Origin: Clostridia bacterium | GTDB taxonomy: Bacteria > Bacillota_A > Clostridia > Christensenellales > Aristaeellaceae | DNA length: 14,001 bases | Assembly: GCA_017397695.1 (NCBI GenBank) | Contig: JAFQIF010000040.1 | Coordinates: forward strand, 1-14,001 | Direction: 5' to 3' | Part shown: piece after piece, positions 1-7,023 of the stretch | Position numbering within the stretch: position 1 is the first letter of the stretch | Layout: every line of letters starts with the position of its first letter | Notes under the pieces: generated by a model | Told to the model about the DNA's origin: nothing | Seen by the model: only the letters and a program-made list of their open reading frames with translations | Databases searched by the model: none | Made by a program: the position numbers and the translations under genes

Positions 1-511
1 TGGAGTAGTCGATCGCGTTGTTGTAGATGATGCCGACCTTGGTGGCCAGGGCATTGTCCACGATGTACTGCGCAGAAGCCAGACCCTGAGAGGAGTCCTT
101 GAAGCAGACGCGGTAGACATTGTCCTTGCCTTCGGTGATGGCGTCGGCGGAGCCGGACGGCGTGAGCATGAAGATGCGCTCTTCATTGGCCACGTCAGCG
201 ACGACGGCGCAGGAACCGGAGGTGACGGTGGAGAGCATGAGGGTCACGCCATCGTCGAGCAGCTTGTTGTAGGCGTTGACGCCGAGTTCGCCGTCGCCCT
301 GGTCGTCTTCAGCCAGAACTTCGAACTGCAGGCCGCCCTTGGCATTGATTTCCTCGGCGGCGATCTGAGCGCCGTACTGAACGGCCAGGCCGTACACGGC
401 ATAAGCGCCGGTCATCGGGCCAATCACGCCAACCTTGATGGCGTCGGCCATCGCCAGAGAAGCGGTCATCATCATGACGAGCGCCAGAGCGATTGCGAGA
501 ATCTTCTTCAT
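1..511 (-). CDS. Amino-acid-type ABC transporter substrate-binding protein (N-terminal part, cut by window edge)
   Basis: The reading frame starts at ATG 509-511, runs leftwards off the window without a stop, and covers about 170 residues. An AGGGGGAATT ribosome binding site lies just upstream (about 515-524). Residues 1-24 form a Sec signal peptide ending ASLAMADA. The mature protein opens IKVGVIGPMTGAYAVYG and continues with EINAKGG, EDDQGDGE and MLSTVTSGSCAVVADVA, the pattern of the LivJ/Peripla_BP_6 type I periplasmic-binding fold used for branched-chain amino acids and related ligands. There is no lipobox cysteine, which is unusual for a binding protein of a monoderm Bacillota. The permease and ATPase genes would be expected beyond the left edge. 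Codon choice is strongly biased (GAC, AAC, ACC, TCC), suggesting high expression. The family is clear; the ligand cannot be told from this fragment. Confidence 0.88.
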   Translation of the reverse strand, partial: MKKILAIALALVMMMTASLAMADAIKVGVIGPMTGAYAVYGLAVQYGAQIAAEEINAKGGLQFEVLAEDDQGDGELGVNAYNKLLDDGVTLMLSTVTSGSCAVVADVANEERIFMLTPSGSADAITEGKDNVYRVCFKDSSQGLASAQYIVDNALATKVGIIYNNAIDYS

Positions 512-599
512 AAATAAATTCCCCCTGTATTCGGGCTTGTGTTGCCCGGGATAATATCATGCAGCGCCCTTCATGGGCCGCTTGCGGCTGATGTCGCCT

Positions 600-628
600 A
601 TTATACCGCAATTTTCGTGGTAAAACAA
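600..628 (-). promoter_or_regulatory. Sigma-A type promoter for the substrate-binding protein
   Basis: On the minus strand there is a -35 TTGTTT (623-628), a 17-base spacer and a perfect -10 TATAAT (600-605). Transcription would start near 593, giving a leader of roughly 80 bases that contains a small GCCGC/GCGGC hairpin but no riboswitch I can recognise. Confidence 0.8.
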
Positions 629-782
629 GACATTTACATTCACTTTCTTTCATGTTTGCGATGAATCCTTTTCATTTATATGCATGTTAGGATCAATGAA
701 ATTGCAATCTTTGGCTTTTTCAGGCCTTTTTTCCATCCGTAAGAGACGGAACTGCATGGATCCGGATGGGGCGAGATAAGCA

Positions 783-810
783 GAAAAGCCTTCCCGACAG
801 GGAAGGCTTT
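783..810 (-). terminator. Rho-independent terminator of the phosphoesterase gene
   Basis: There is a perfect 11-bp stem (785-795 with 800-810) and a 4-base loop. Read on the minus strand it is followed by TTTTC. It lies 25 bases beyond the stop codon of the minus-strand phosphoesterase and before the promoter of the next minus-strand gene, so the two genes are separate units. Confidence 0.85.
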
Positions 811-834
811 ACAGACTCGACGATTGCGGCCATA

Positions 835-1956
835 TTAAATAGAAGACGGGGTCAGCGTGATGAGCGTGACCGCAGGCGGATTGAAGAGGCGGAAGAAAAA
901 AGGCGGATAATCATCGGAGGCGGATCCCAGACCGGGGTTTACATACACCTGCGTATGTCTGTGACGTCTCAAAGCGCTGCCGGCTTCGCTTCCGGGAAGA
1001 AGACCGTAGCGCGGCAGATTGGCAGAGGGGATAAAGACGGGGCCGACAAGCGGCAGGCGGATCAGGCCGCCGAGGGTATGACCGCACAGGATCAGATCAA
1101 TCCGGGCTGTCCGGCTGTCCTGCGTACCGCCCAGATCATCTGCGGTCGGCGGCGTATGGGTGAGGGTGATGATGGCGTCGTTATCAGAAATGGCTTTGCG
1201 CGCGGCGCGTGTTTCCTCAAGCCACTTGAGATTATGCGCTGCCAGCTCGATGGCGTTTTCGTCGCCGGAGGAGAGCGCGCTGAGATACTGCTGCTCAAAA
1301 TGGATCTGCATGGTATCGACGTCCAGATTGAGATGGCTGATGGTGGTCAGCCACAGGGACTGATCGCCGCGTGTGATGGACTGCGGGGCGGTGAGCAGCT
1401 GTGCGCCGCGCTGCTGCGCACCCAGCACCCAGGGCGCAAACGGACTGCCGCCGGTGAAATAGCTCTCAGAGGTCACGTCGGGATCGTCGTCGCCGCTGAT
1501 GAAGTAGATCGGCGCGGCGGTATTGTGTGCGCGCAGCTGCTCGATGAGCGCATAAAACGGCTGGGCATTGCCGTGTGGCGAGAGCATATCGCCGGTGAGC
1601 ACGACGGCGTCGTATTCGCTTTCGCCCAGGGCAAAGGGAAGCATGCCCTGGCTGCCGCCGAAGCTGGCGCCCTTGAGATCGGAAATGTGCAGCAACGTAT
1701 AGCCGTCAAAATCCTCGTGCAGGCCGGTGACTGCAATCTCGATGCGATGCACATGGATGAACTGATTGACGACAAAATTGACGGTTAGCACAGCCAAAAA
1801 GAAGAGAAAAAAATAAAGGGCAAGCCTTTGTCCCAGCGGCTTTTTCCTTCGTGCATCAAAAAAATCGTTTCCCGGTGTGGCGGCGGTAAAGCGCGACGCG
1901 CGCTTTGGAGAAAAAGAATCGTAGCCTGTGCGGCTCTGGCTGGGACGTCGGTTCAT
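835..1956 (-). CDS. Membrane-anchored calcineurin-like phosphoesterase with altered metal ligands
   Basis: The product is 373 residues. I chose the ATG at 1954-1956 because AGGGAGG lies 7 bases upstream. A longer frame starting at 2022 would begin inside the promoter. Residues 1-44 are basic and cytoplasmic, residues 45-66 form one transmembrane helix, and the rest is a YkuE-like metallophosphoesterase domain facing outwards. The family motifs are D-x-H, GD, GNH[DE], H and GHxH. Here they read SDLK (92-95), TGD (121-123), GDDD (155-158), THTPP (His267) and GHTL (292-295). The second ligand of motif 1, Asn-His of motif 3 and the last His of motif 5 are therefore replaced, which makes ordinary two-metal catalysis doubtful. 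It may be a pseudo-enzyme or use different metal chemistry. Substrate unknown. It is monocistronic, with its own promoter and terminator. Confidence 0.82.
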   Translation of the reverse strand: MNRRPSQSRTGYDSFSPKRASRFTAATPGNDFFDARRKKPLGQRLALYFFLFFLAVLTVNFVVNQFIHVHRIEIAVTGLHEDFDGYTLLHISDLKGASFGGSQGMLPFALGESEYDAVVLTGDMLSPHGNAQPFYALIEQLRAHNTAAPIYFISGDDDPDVTSESYFTGGSPFAPWVLGAQQRGAQLLTAPQSITRGDQSLWLTTISHLNLDVDTMQIHFEQQYLSALSSGDENAIELAAHNLKWLEETRAARKAISDNDAIITLTHTPPTADDLGGTQDSRTARIDLILCGHTLGGLIRLPLVGPVFIPSANLPRYGLLPGSEAGSALRRHRHTQVYVNPGLGSASDDYPPFFFRLFNPPAVTLITLTPSSI

Positions 1957-1992
1957 CGGCAAGCCTCCCTGACGGATATGAAAGTATTTAAA

Positions 1993-2022
1993 ATTATAGC
2001 GCAGCGGATACAGGCAGATCAA
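1993..2022 (-). promoter_or_regulatory. Promoter for the phosphoesterase gene
   Basis: On the minus strand there is a -35 TTGATC (2017-2022), an 18-base spacer and a -10 TATAAT (1993-1998). The start point near 1986 leaves a leader of about 30 bases before the ATG at 1956, which supports the shorter protein start. Confidence 0.72.
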
Positions 2023-2072
2023 CTTAACAAATGCCGTATTTGGATAGGTGTGCGAAAAAAAGTTGCGCCTGT

Positions 2073-2100
2073 TTGCAGCCGGGCAAAACTGTGATACAAT
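2073..2100 (+). promoter_or_regulatory. Promoter for radA
   Basis: There is a -35 TTGCAG (2073-2078), a 16-base spacer and a -10 TACAAT (2095-2100). Transcription would start near 2107, just ahead of the radA ribosome binding site GGAGAG. Confidence 0.65.
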
Positions 2101-2133
2101 ACACGTGAATCAAACAAGCATGGAGAGAAAAAC

Positions 2134-3507
2134 ATGGCGAAGGAAAAGACGGTTTACGTATGCAGTGCCTGCGGCTATGAAACGCCGCGCTGGCTGGGCA
2201 AGTGCCCGGGCTGCAATACGTGGAATACGCTGGAGGAGCAGGCGCCTGCGGCGAGCAGCGCGCTGCCTGTGAAGGCGAACAAGCAGCGCGGCGGCACGGG
2301 CGCGCAGGCGCTGCGGCTGTGCGAGATCCCGGAGGAGACGAGTGCGCGCGCATCGACCGGCATCGGCGAGCTGGACCGTGTGCTGGGCGGCGGCGTGGTG
2401 GAGGGATCGCTGATGTTGGTGGGCGGCGATCCGGGTATTGGCAAATCGACGCTGCTGCTGCAGGCGAGCGAGTATCTGGCGGGCAAGGGTGCGCGTGTGT
2501 TGTATATCTCCGGCGAGGAAAGCGCGCGCCAGATCAAGATGCGCGCGCGCAGGCTGGGTGTGGAAAGTGACAACCTACTGATCCTGAGCGAAAACGCGAT
2601 GGATGCGGCGGAGAAACGCTGGGAAGAGCTTCAGCCGGATTACATGATCATCGATTCGATTCAGACAATGTATCGTCCGGATATGGCGAGCGCGCCGGGC
2701 AGCGTATCGCAGGTGCGCGAGTGCGCGAGCCTGCTGATGCGCATGGCCAAGACGACGGGATGCGCGGTATTTCTGGTGGGCCATGTGACCAAGGAGGGCG
2801 CAATTGCCGGCCCGAGAATTCTGGAGCACATGGTGGATGTGGTGCTGTATTTCGAGGGCGACAGGCAGCATGAATACCGGATTCTTCGTGCGGTAAAAAA
2901 CCGCTTTGGCTCGGTGAATGAACTGGGCCTGTTTGAGATGCGCGAGAAGGGCATGGTGCCGGTGGAAAATCCGTCGGAGATGCTGCTGAGCGAAAGGGCC
3001 AAAAACGTGCCGGGCAGCTGTGTGATCCCGGCAATCGAAGGTTCGCGCCCGATGCTCGTGGATGTGCAGGCCCTGGCGCTGCAGACGGCCTATGGCACGC
3101 CGCGAAGGACGACAAACGGCTTTGACGCGGGCAGGCTGGCGCTGCTGCTGGCTGTACTGGAAAAGCGCGCGGGTGTATCGCTGTTTAATCAGGACGTCTA
3201 TATCAATGTGGCCGGCGGCCTGAATCTTTCCGAGCCTGCAGCAGACCTGGCGCTGTGCGCGGCGGTAGCTTCCAGCGTGCGGGATACATGTATTCCGGCG
3301 GACTGGGCGGTGCTGGGCGAGGTGGGCCTTGCGGGCGAGATCCGCGCGGTGTCGCAGTGCGAGCGCAGGCTGGCGGAATGCGGCAGGCTGGGATTCACGT
3401 CGGCGGTGGTGCCGCGCGAAAACGCCAGACACCTGCGCGCGCCGCAGGGTATGCGCGTGTACGGCGTGGAGACGATCGCGGAAGCGCTGAGCATTCTGAT
3501 CGGATAA
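2134..3507 (+). CDS. radA: DNA repair protein RadA (Sms)
   Basis: RadA is a cytoplasmic RecA-like ATPase/helicase that promotes branch migration of recombination intermediates. The product has 457 residues, the usual length. An N-terminal zinc finger has Cys10, Cys13, Cys24 and Cys27. The Walker A motif is GGDPGIGKST (97-106), and a Walker B-type strand reads MIIDS (171-175). The RadA signature KNRFG is at 255-259. The C-terminal third (about 290-457) is the Lon-protease-like domain, with GEIRAVSQ near 401-408. The start has GGAGAG 6 bases upstream. It is often a neighbour of clpC or disA in Bacillota, but here it stands alone between its own promoter and a strong terminator. Codon use (many GCG, ACG, CTG) differs from the three exported-protein genes in the window, fitting moderate expression. 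Confidence 0.97.
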   Translation: MAKEKTVYVCSACGYETPRWLGKCPGCNTWNTLEEQAPAASSALPVKANKQRGGTGAQALRLCEIPEETSARASTGIGELDRVLGGGVVEGSLMLVGGDPGIGKSTLLLQASEYLAGKGARVLYISGEESARQIKMRARRLGVESDNLLILSENAMDAAEKRWEELQPDYMIIDSIQTMYRPDMASAPGSVSQVRECASLLMRMAKTTGCAVFLVGHVTKEGAIAGPRILEHMVDVVLYFEGDRQHEYRILRAVKNRFGSVNELGLFEMREKGMVPVENPSEMLLSERAKNVPGSCVIPAIEGSRPMLVDVQALALQTAYGTPRRTTNGFDAGRLALLLAVLEKRAGVSLFNQDVYINVAGGLNLSEPAADLALCAAVASSVRDTCIPADWAVLGEVGLAGEIRAVSQCERRLAECGRLGFTSAVVPRENARHLRAPQGMRVYGVETIAEALSILIG

Positions 3508-3515
3508 TTAATATG

Positions 3516-3549
3516 AAAGAAGCGAAGGCCGGCGGGCTTTCGCTTCTTT
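3516..3549. terminator. Bidirectional terminator between radA and merR
   Basis: A 15-bp stem (3516-3530 with 3535-3549, one G-U pair) has a 4-base loop. It begins with AAAGAAG and ends with CTTCTTT, so both strands have a U-rich 3' side. It serves the converging radA and merR genes. Confidence 0.88.
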
Positions 3550-3563
3550 ATATATAGCGCTGT

Positions 3564-4373
3564 TTAAAGGATGGGAACGATCAGCTCGGAGAACTGGCGC
3601 TGCTGACCGTTTTCGTCCACATGCCAGGAGAACTGGCGGGTATAGCCCTCGCTGGCGGGGGTGAGATTGTTCTCCGCCAGATAGGTCTGCATGCGGGCGA
3701 TAATGGGCGACATGGAGGTACGCTTGGGCGGACGCAGATCGAAGAGCATGCGTACGCTGCGCGGGCCTGCGCTCATGCGCATCTGAGAAAAGTCTGCATG
3801 GATGAGCGAGGCAAATTCAGCCGGCGCGCAGATTCCGGTGCGCGTGGGCGTATCCTCGCCGCGCAGGCGGGCCAGCGGCACGATGGTGCAGTAGCTCGAC
3901 AGCGGCAGCGCCTCGATCAGGTCGCGCAGCAGCGGCATTTTGGGTACATTGGCCCACAGATCGGCGACGGAATCAAAATCGATCAGATAGACGGCTGTAC
4001 CCTGGCAGAGGCGCGGCTGCATGAGCAGATGCTCGTGATCGCGCAGAAGATCGGTACAGCTGACCAGGCGGTTGCGGATGGCATTGGCCAGAGAAATCTG
4101 TTCGCTCAGATCGGTGCGCTTTTCGTCCATCATGGAGATAAGCTCGGAAAGCGGCAGGCCGGTTTTGAGCACGCGCTTAATCTCATCCAGAGAGAAGCCC
4201 TGGCGCTGCAGGCTCTTGATAATGCCCAGCACCTGCACATCCTGAATGGAGAACTTGCGAAAGCCGCTGGAGGAGGTGCGCTCGGGTGTGAGCAGCCCCT
4301 TTTCCTCGTAATAACGCAAAGCTTCGGGGGTGAGTCCGTAGGCGATCGACAGCGCGCTGATGGATATCTTCAT
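3564..4373 (-). CDS. MerR-family transcriptional regulator, BmrR-like effector domain
   Basis: The product has 269 residues and starts at ATG 4371-4373 with GGAGG four bases upstream. The frame extends further upstream through AT-rich operator DNA, but nothing there supports an earlier start. Residues 1-70 are a typical MerR winged helix-turn-helix, with EALRYYEEKGLL at 17-28 and GFRKFS at 37-42. A dimerisation helix follows at about 75-115. The remaining ~150 residues resemble the GyrI-like effector domain of BmrR-type activators, ending SELIVPIL. BmrR has nearly the same length. There is no cysteine-rich metal-binding loop, so an organic ligand is more likely than a metal. It is divergent from the flavoprotein at 4600, whose promoter carries a MerR-type operator. 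The likely role is ligand-dependent activation of that gene, with repression of its own. Confidence 0.9.
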   Translation of the reverse strand: MKISISALSIAYGLTPEALRYYEEKGLLTPERTSSSGFRKFSIQDVQVLGIIKSLQRQGFSLDEIKRVLKTGLPLSELISMMDEKRTDLSEQISLANAIRNRLVSCTDLLRDHEHLLMQPRLCQGTAVYLIDFDSVADLWANVPKMPLLRDLIEALPLSSYCTIVPLARLRGEDTPTRTGICAPAEFASLIHADFSQMRMSAGPRSVRMLFDLRPPKRTSMSPIIARMQTYLAENNLTPASEGYTRQFSWHVDENGQQRQFSELIVPIL

Positions 4374-4421
4374 AAAACCTCCGTGAGCAGCGTATTTGCA
4401 CATTTTTGATATTTTTTCAAC

Positions 4422-4450
4422 AAATAAGAAAAGAATGGCTTGATTCTCAA
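4422..4450 (-). promoter_or_regulatory. Possible promoter of merR, overlapping the operator
   Basis: On the minus strand there is a -35 TTGAGA (4445-4450), a 17-base spacer and a weak -10 TTATTT (4422-4427). The -35 lies in the left half of the palindrome at 4445-4461, so bound regulator could block it. The -10 match is poor, so this is tentative. Confidence 0.4.
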
Positions 4451-4470
4451 GCGGCTTGAGAGTGTATAAT
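4440..4470 (+). promoter_or_regulatory. MerR-type promoter of the flavoprotein gene (19-bp spacer)
   Basis: There is a -35 TTGATT (4440-4445) and a consensus -10 TATAAT (4465-4470), separated by 19 bases instead of about 17. The overlong spacer is the hallmark of promoters that MerR-family activators untwist to switch on. A regulator of this family is encoded immediately upstream on the other strand. Confidence 0.85.
4445..4461. promoter_or_regulatory. Putative MerR operator palindrome
   Basis: A perfect inverted repeat, TCTCAAG-CGG-CTTGAGA, sits between the -35 and -10 of the flavoprotein promoter. The CTCAAG/CTTGAG half-sites resemble those of SoxR-like MerR operators, as remembered. Position, symmetry and neighbour gene all agree. 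Confidence 0.85.
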
Positions 4471-4506
4471 GCTAATAATGGAAGCGACCAGGCATCTTTT
4501 CTGTAT

Positions 4507-4521
4507 AAGTACAGTGTACTT
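4507..4521. repeat. Second palindrome in the flavoprotein leader
   Basis: AAGTAC-AGT-GTACTT is a perfect 6-bp inverted repeat about 30 bases downstream of the predicted transcription start. It is not followed by a U-run, so it is not a terminator. It could be a second protein-binding site or a leader hairpin. Confidence 0.5.
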
Positions 4522-4599
4522 GAATGAGAAGAAAAAATCAATCCCCGATTTGCTGCGGTCGATGACAGGGAAAAGAAGGAGACCGAAAGGAGAAACAAC

Positions 4600-6339
4600 A
4601 TGAAGAAGGTAATTGCGATTGTGATGGCCATGCTGCTTCTGGCTTCCTCCAGCGCGCTGGCCATGACCGCCGGCACCTATGAGGCGGAAGCGCAGGGCAT
4701 GATGGGCATGGTGAAGGTCGCCGTGACCGTTTCCGACGCCGCGATTGAAAAGGTCGAGGTTGTTGAGCAGAACGAGACCCTGGGTCTGTCCGATCCGGCG
4801 ATTGCCAATGTTCCGGCTGCGATCGTTGAAAAGCAGAGCCTGGCGGTGGATACCGCTTCCGGCGCGACCGTGACCTCCAAGGCGATTCTCGCCGCTGCCG
4901 AGGCTGCGCTGACCGCTGCGGGCGCCGACATTGAGGCACTCAAGGCTGCCCCGGAGGCTGAGGCTGCCGAGGCGAAGACCATTGAAATCACCACCGACGT
5001 CGTCGTGCTTGGCGCGGGCGGCGCGGGCGTTGCGGCGGCTGTTGAGGCCTATGACGCCGGCGCGAAGGTTGTGCTGCTGGAGAAGATGGGCGTGATCGGC
5101 GGCACCACCGCGACCAGCCAGGGCATGGTCGGCGCGTACGAGAGCAAGTACACCAAGGAGAAGGATGTGCACTACACCTTCGAGGAGATGTACGGCAACC
5201 TGATGAACAACGCTTCTTATCGCCTGGATCCGGCGCTCACCTCCATCACTATCGAGCAGTCCGGCTCTGCCATCGACTTCATGGCTGATCGCCTGGGCAT
5301 GCACTTCTACGACGTCATCGTCGGCTACGGCCCGCTGCAGATGATGCACCTGGTTGAAGGCGCTGGCCCGGCGATGAAGACCGCGATGGAGACCGCGCTG
5401 GCCGGTACCGAGATCGAACTGATGCTGGAGACCGAGGCCACTGAGATCCTGATGAATGAGGACGGCTCTGTGAAGGGCGTCAAGGCTGTGCGCGGCAATG
5501 ATACCGTGTACGTCTATGCGGATTCTGTGATCGTGTGCACCGGCGGCTACGCCTACAATCCGGAGATGACCGTGCGTCTGGATCCGGAGAAGCGCGGCAC
5601 CATGGGCATCGGCCATGTGGCTTCCACCGGCGAGGGCATCATGATGGCCTCCAATGTTGGCGCGCTGCTGACCCACGTGAACGACATGATGTGCGTCCTC
5701 AAGGACTATGAGATCATGACCGAGCACAACGGCAACTCCACCACCGCGAACGTTTCTTCCTTCATCAGCCGTGACAACACCGTCCTGCTGGGCGCCAACG
5801 GCAAGCGCTTTGTCAATGAGAAGGACATCGGCTACATGACTCAGAAGCTCAACAGCCCGGTGTTCGATCAGATGCACAAGGACGACCTGGGCTATGTCTG
5901 GGCGATCTCTGACAAGGCTTCCCTGGAGGCCAAGGGCGTCAAGCGCGGTCTGGATATGGAATTCATCACCGCCGACACCTTTGAGGAGCTGGGTGAGAAG
6001 ATGGGCCTGGATGCCGCTGCGGTTGCCGAGACCCTGAACAACTACAACAGCTACGTCGATGCCGGCCATGATCCGGAGTTCGGCCGTCTGCTGCTTGCCA
6101 AGCTGGAAGCGCCGTACTGCGCCGTTGCTGTTATGCCGTGCGAGATCATCACCTACGGCGGTATCGCCCGTAACGAGGCTTCTGAGGTCATCCGTGCCGA
6201 CGGCACCGTGATCCCGGGCCTGTACACAGCCGGTGAGGCCAGCGCCAACAGCGCCTACATGGGCTTCACCATCACCAACGCGTTCGTCTGGGGCCGCATC
6301 GCCGGCGCCAACGCCGCTGCGTTCTCTTTGGCGAAGTAA
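4600..6339 (+). CDS. Exported FMN/FAD flavoprotein reductase (fumarate/urocanate reductase superfamily)
   Basis: The product has 579 residues, and AAAGGAG precedes the ATG by 7 bases. Residues 1-21 are a Sec signal peptide ending SSALA. Residues about 23-108 are an FMN_bind domain with DTASGAT at 84-90, where ApbE-type transferases attach FMN to the last Thr. An acidic Ala-rich linker follows (108-128). The FAD_binding_2 domain starts with LGAGGAGVAAAVEA (137-150) and ends LYTAGEASAN...WGRIAG (541-569). Such enzymes reduce an external organic acceptor outside the membrane. Aligned by eye with Shewanella fumarate reductase from memory, Arg402, His504 and Arg544 correspond to Gly411, Ile517 and Ala552, so the substrate is probably not fumarate. 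It is monocistronic, under a MerR-type promoter, with strong codon bias. The substrate and electron donor are unknown; no ApbE or membrane partner is nearby. Confidence 0.9.
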   Translation: MKKVIAIVMAMLLLASSSALAMTAGTYEAEAQGMMGMVKVAVTVSDAAIEKVEVVEQNETLGLSDPAIANVPAAIVEKQSLAVDTASGATVTSKAILAAAEAALTAAGADIEALKAAPEAEAAEAKTIEITTDVVVLGAGGAGVAAAVEAYDAGAKVVLLEKMGVIGGTTATSQGMVGAYESKYTKEKDVHYTFEEMYGNLMNNASYRLDPALTSITIEQSGSAIDFMADRLGMHFYDVIVGYGPLQMMHLVEGAGPAMKTAMETALAGTEIELMLETEATEILMNEDGSVKGVKAVRGNDTVYVYADSVIVCTGGYAYNPEMTVRLDPEKRGTMGIGHVASTGEGIMMASNVGALLTHVNDMMCVLKDYEIMTEHNGNSTTANVSSFISRDNTVLLGANGKRFVNEKDIGYMTQKLNSPVFDQMHKDDLGYVWAISDKASLEAKGVKRGLDMEFITADTFEELGEKMGLDAAAVAETLNNYNSYVDAGHDPEFGRLLLAKLEAPYCAVAVMPCEIITYGGIARNEASEVIRADGTVIPGLYTAGEASANSAYMGFTITNAFVWGRIAGANAAAFSLAK

Positions 6340-6351
6340 TCGCATATTCCC

Positions 6352-6383
6352 AGCGCCTTCCGCAAAAGCGGAAGGCGCTTTTT
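6352..6383 (+). terminator. Terminator of the flavoprotein gene
   Basis: A perfect 12-bp GC-rich stem (6352-6363 with 6368-6379) has an AAAA loop, and the stem runs into TTTTT. It lies 13 bases after the flavoprotein stop codon. Confidence 0.93.
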
Positions 6384-6469
6384 GCATGGCTGAATAAAGC
6401 CGCTGCAAAGGGAGGACAGGGAGATGAATTCTCCTGCTGCGCTCCATGCTGAGAAAAATTTCCATCGTG

Positions 6470-6496
6470 TGAAATTTCCGTATAACCTTGTGCGTC
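6470..6496 (+). promoter_or_regulatory. ECF-sigma-type promoter, probably autoregulatory
   Basis: TGAAAT (6470-6475), 17 bases, then CGTC (6493-6496). This matches the TGAAAC-N16/17-CGTC pattern of Bacillus ECF sigma factors and lies about 40 bases before the sigma gene start. An overlapping TATAAC at 6481 could be a housekeeping -10, but it lacks a good -35. Confidence 0.65.
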
Positions 6497-6534
6497 TTTT
6501 GATCAGGAGACTATCACATACGGGAGAGAACTCA

Positions 6535-7023
6535 ATGGGCACACGAATGGACCGGGAGAAATTCTCGGAAGAGATATGGGCGATGCGGGGAAGCATGCTT
6601 CGCCTGGCGATGAGCCTGATTTCCCCGCGGCAGGATGCGGAGGACGCGGTGCAGGATGCGATTCTGCTGGCATGGGAGAAGCTGGACAGCCTGCGCAGCG
6701 AGAAGGCCTTTCGGGCATGGATGATGCGCATCGTGGTGAACAGCTGCCGCACGGCATACAGGAAGAAGCAGCGGCTTGTGCTGTGCAGTGAGGTGGAAAC
6801 GGGCGGAACACAGGAGCGCGGCGAGCAGGACGTACTGTGGGAAAGCGTGTGCACGCTGGATGAACGGATGCGCCTGCCGATTGTGCTGCATTATTATGAA
6901 GGATTCAGCGTGGCGGAGATTGCGCAGATCATGGGCTGTCCGACGGGTACGATCGCCATCCGCATGAAGCGCGGACGCGATATCCTGCGCAGGGAACTTG
7001 GCGAAAAGGAGGGAAAGGCATGA
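6535..7023 (+). CDS. RNA polymerase sigma factor, ECF subfamily (sigma-70 family)
   Basis: The product has 162 residues. I chose the ATG at 6535, with GGGAGAG upstream, because it lies just after the ECF-type promoter. A frame-extending ATG at 6424 also has a good GGGAGG, but it would precede that promoter and add 37 residues without family features. Region 2 spans about 14-80, with DAEDAVQDAILLAW at 34-47 and FRAWMMRIVVNSCR at 59-72. Region 4 spans about 105-157, with YEGFSVAEIAQIMGC and GTIAIRMKRGRDIL forming its helix-turn-helix. The protein directs RNA polymerase to a small set of stress or envelope genes. Its stop overlaps the start of the next gene (ATGA), implying translational coupling to a membrane partner that probably restrains it. 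Confidence 0.95.
   Translation: MGTRMDREKFSEEIWAMRGSMLRLAMSLISPRQDAEDAVQDAILLAWEKLDSLRSEKAFRAWMMRIVVNSCRTAYRKKQRLVLCSEVETGGTQERGEQDVLWESVCTLDERMRLPIVLHYYEGFSVAEIAQIMGCPTGTIAIRMKRGRDILRRELGEKEGKA

Larger units (their letters stand above)
512..834. other. Intergenic region between the substrate-binding protein and phosphoesterase genes
   Basis: This gap of about 320 bases holds the leader and promoter of the left-hand gene (512-628) and the terminator of the right-hand gene (783-810). Between them, 629-782 is AT-rich on its left side and contains only a loose 7-bp inverted repeat (CCATCCG at 733 and CGGATGG at 763). A plus-strand frame reads through the right part, but it lies opposite the phosphoesterase gene and has no recognisable motif. 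I see no RNA gene here. Confidence 0.6.

Noticed and set aside
512..593. Possible riboswitch in the leader of the amino-acid-type binding protein
   Set aside because: The leader is only about 80 bases, with one short hairpin and no known aptamer core or terminator/antiterminator pair.
733..769. Inverted repeat CCATCCG/CGGATGG upstream of the phosphoesterase terminator
   Set aside because: It is seven base pairs with a 23-base loop, which is weak. No gene ends or starts there on a strand that would use it.
766..1788. 340-codon plus-strand frame opposite the phosphoesterase gene
   Set aside because: The minus-strand gene has promoter, ribosome binding site, membrane helix and terminator. The plus-strand frame has none of these and an unstructured composition.
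4447..6465. 672-codon open frame on the minus strand opposite the flavoprotein gene
   Set aside because: It is low-complexity, rich in His, Arg, Gly and Ala, has no family motif and no ribosome binding site, and overlaps a clear flavoprotein. Such antisense frames arise from biased codon use.
6424..6534. Earlier ATG with a good GGGAGG for the sigma factor
   Set aside because: It would place the ECF-type promoter inside the coding sequence and add 37 residues unlike the family. Kept only as an alternative start.
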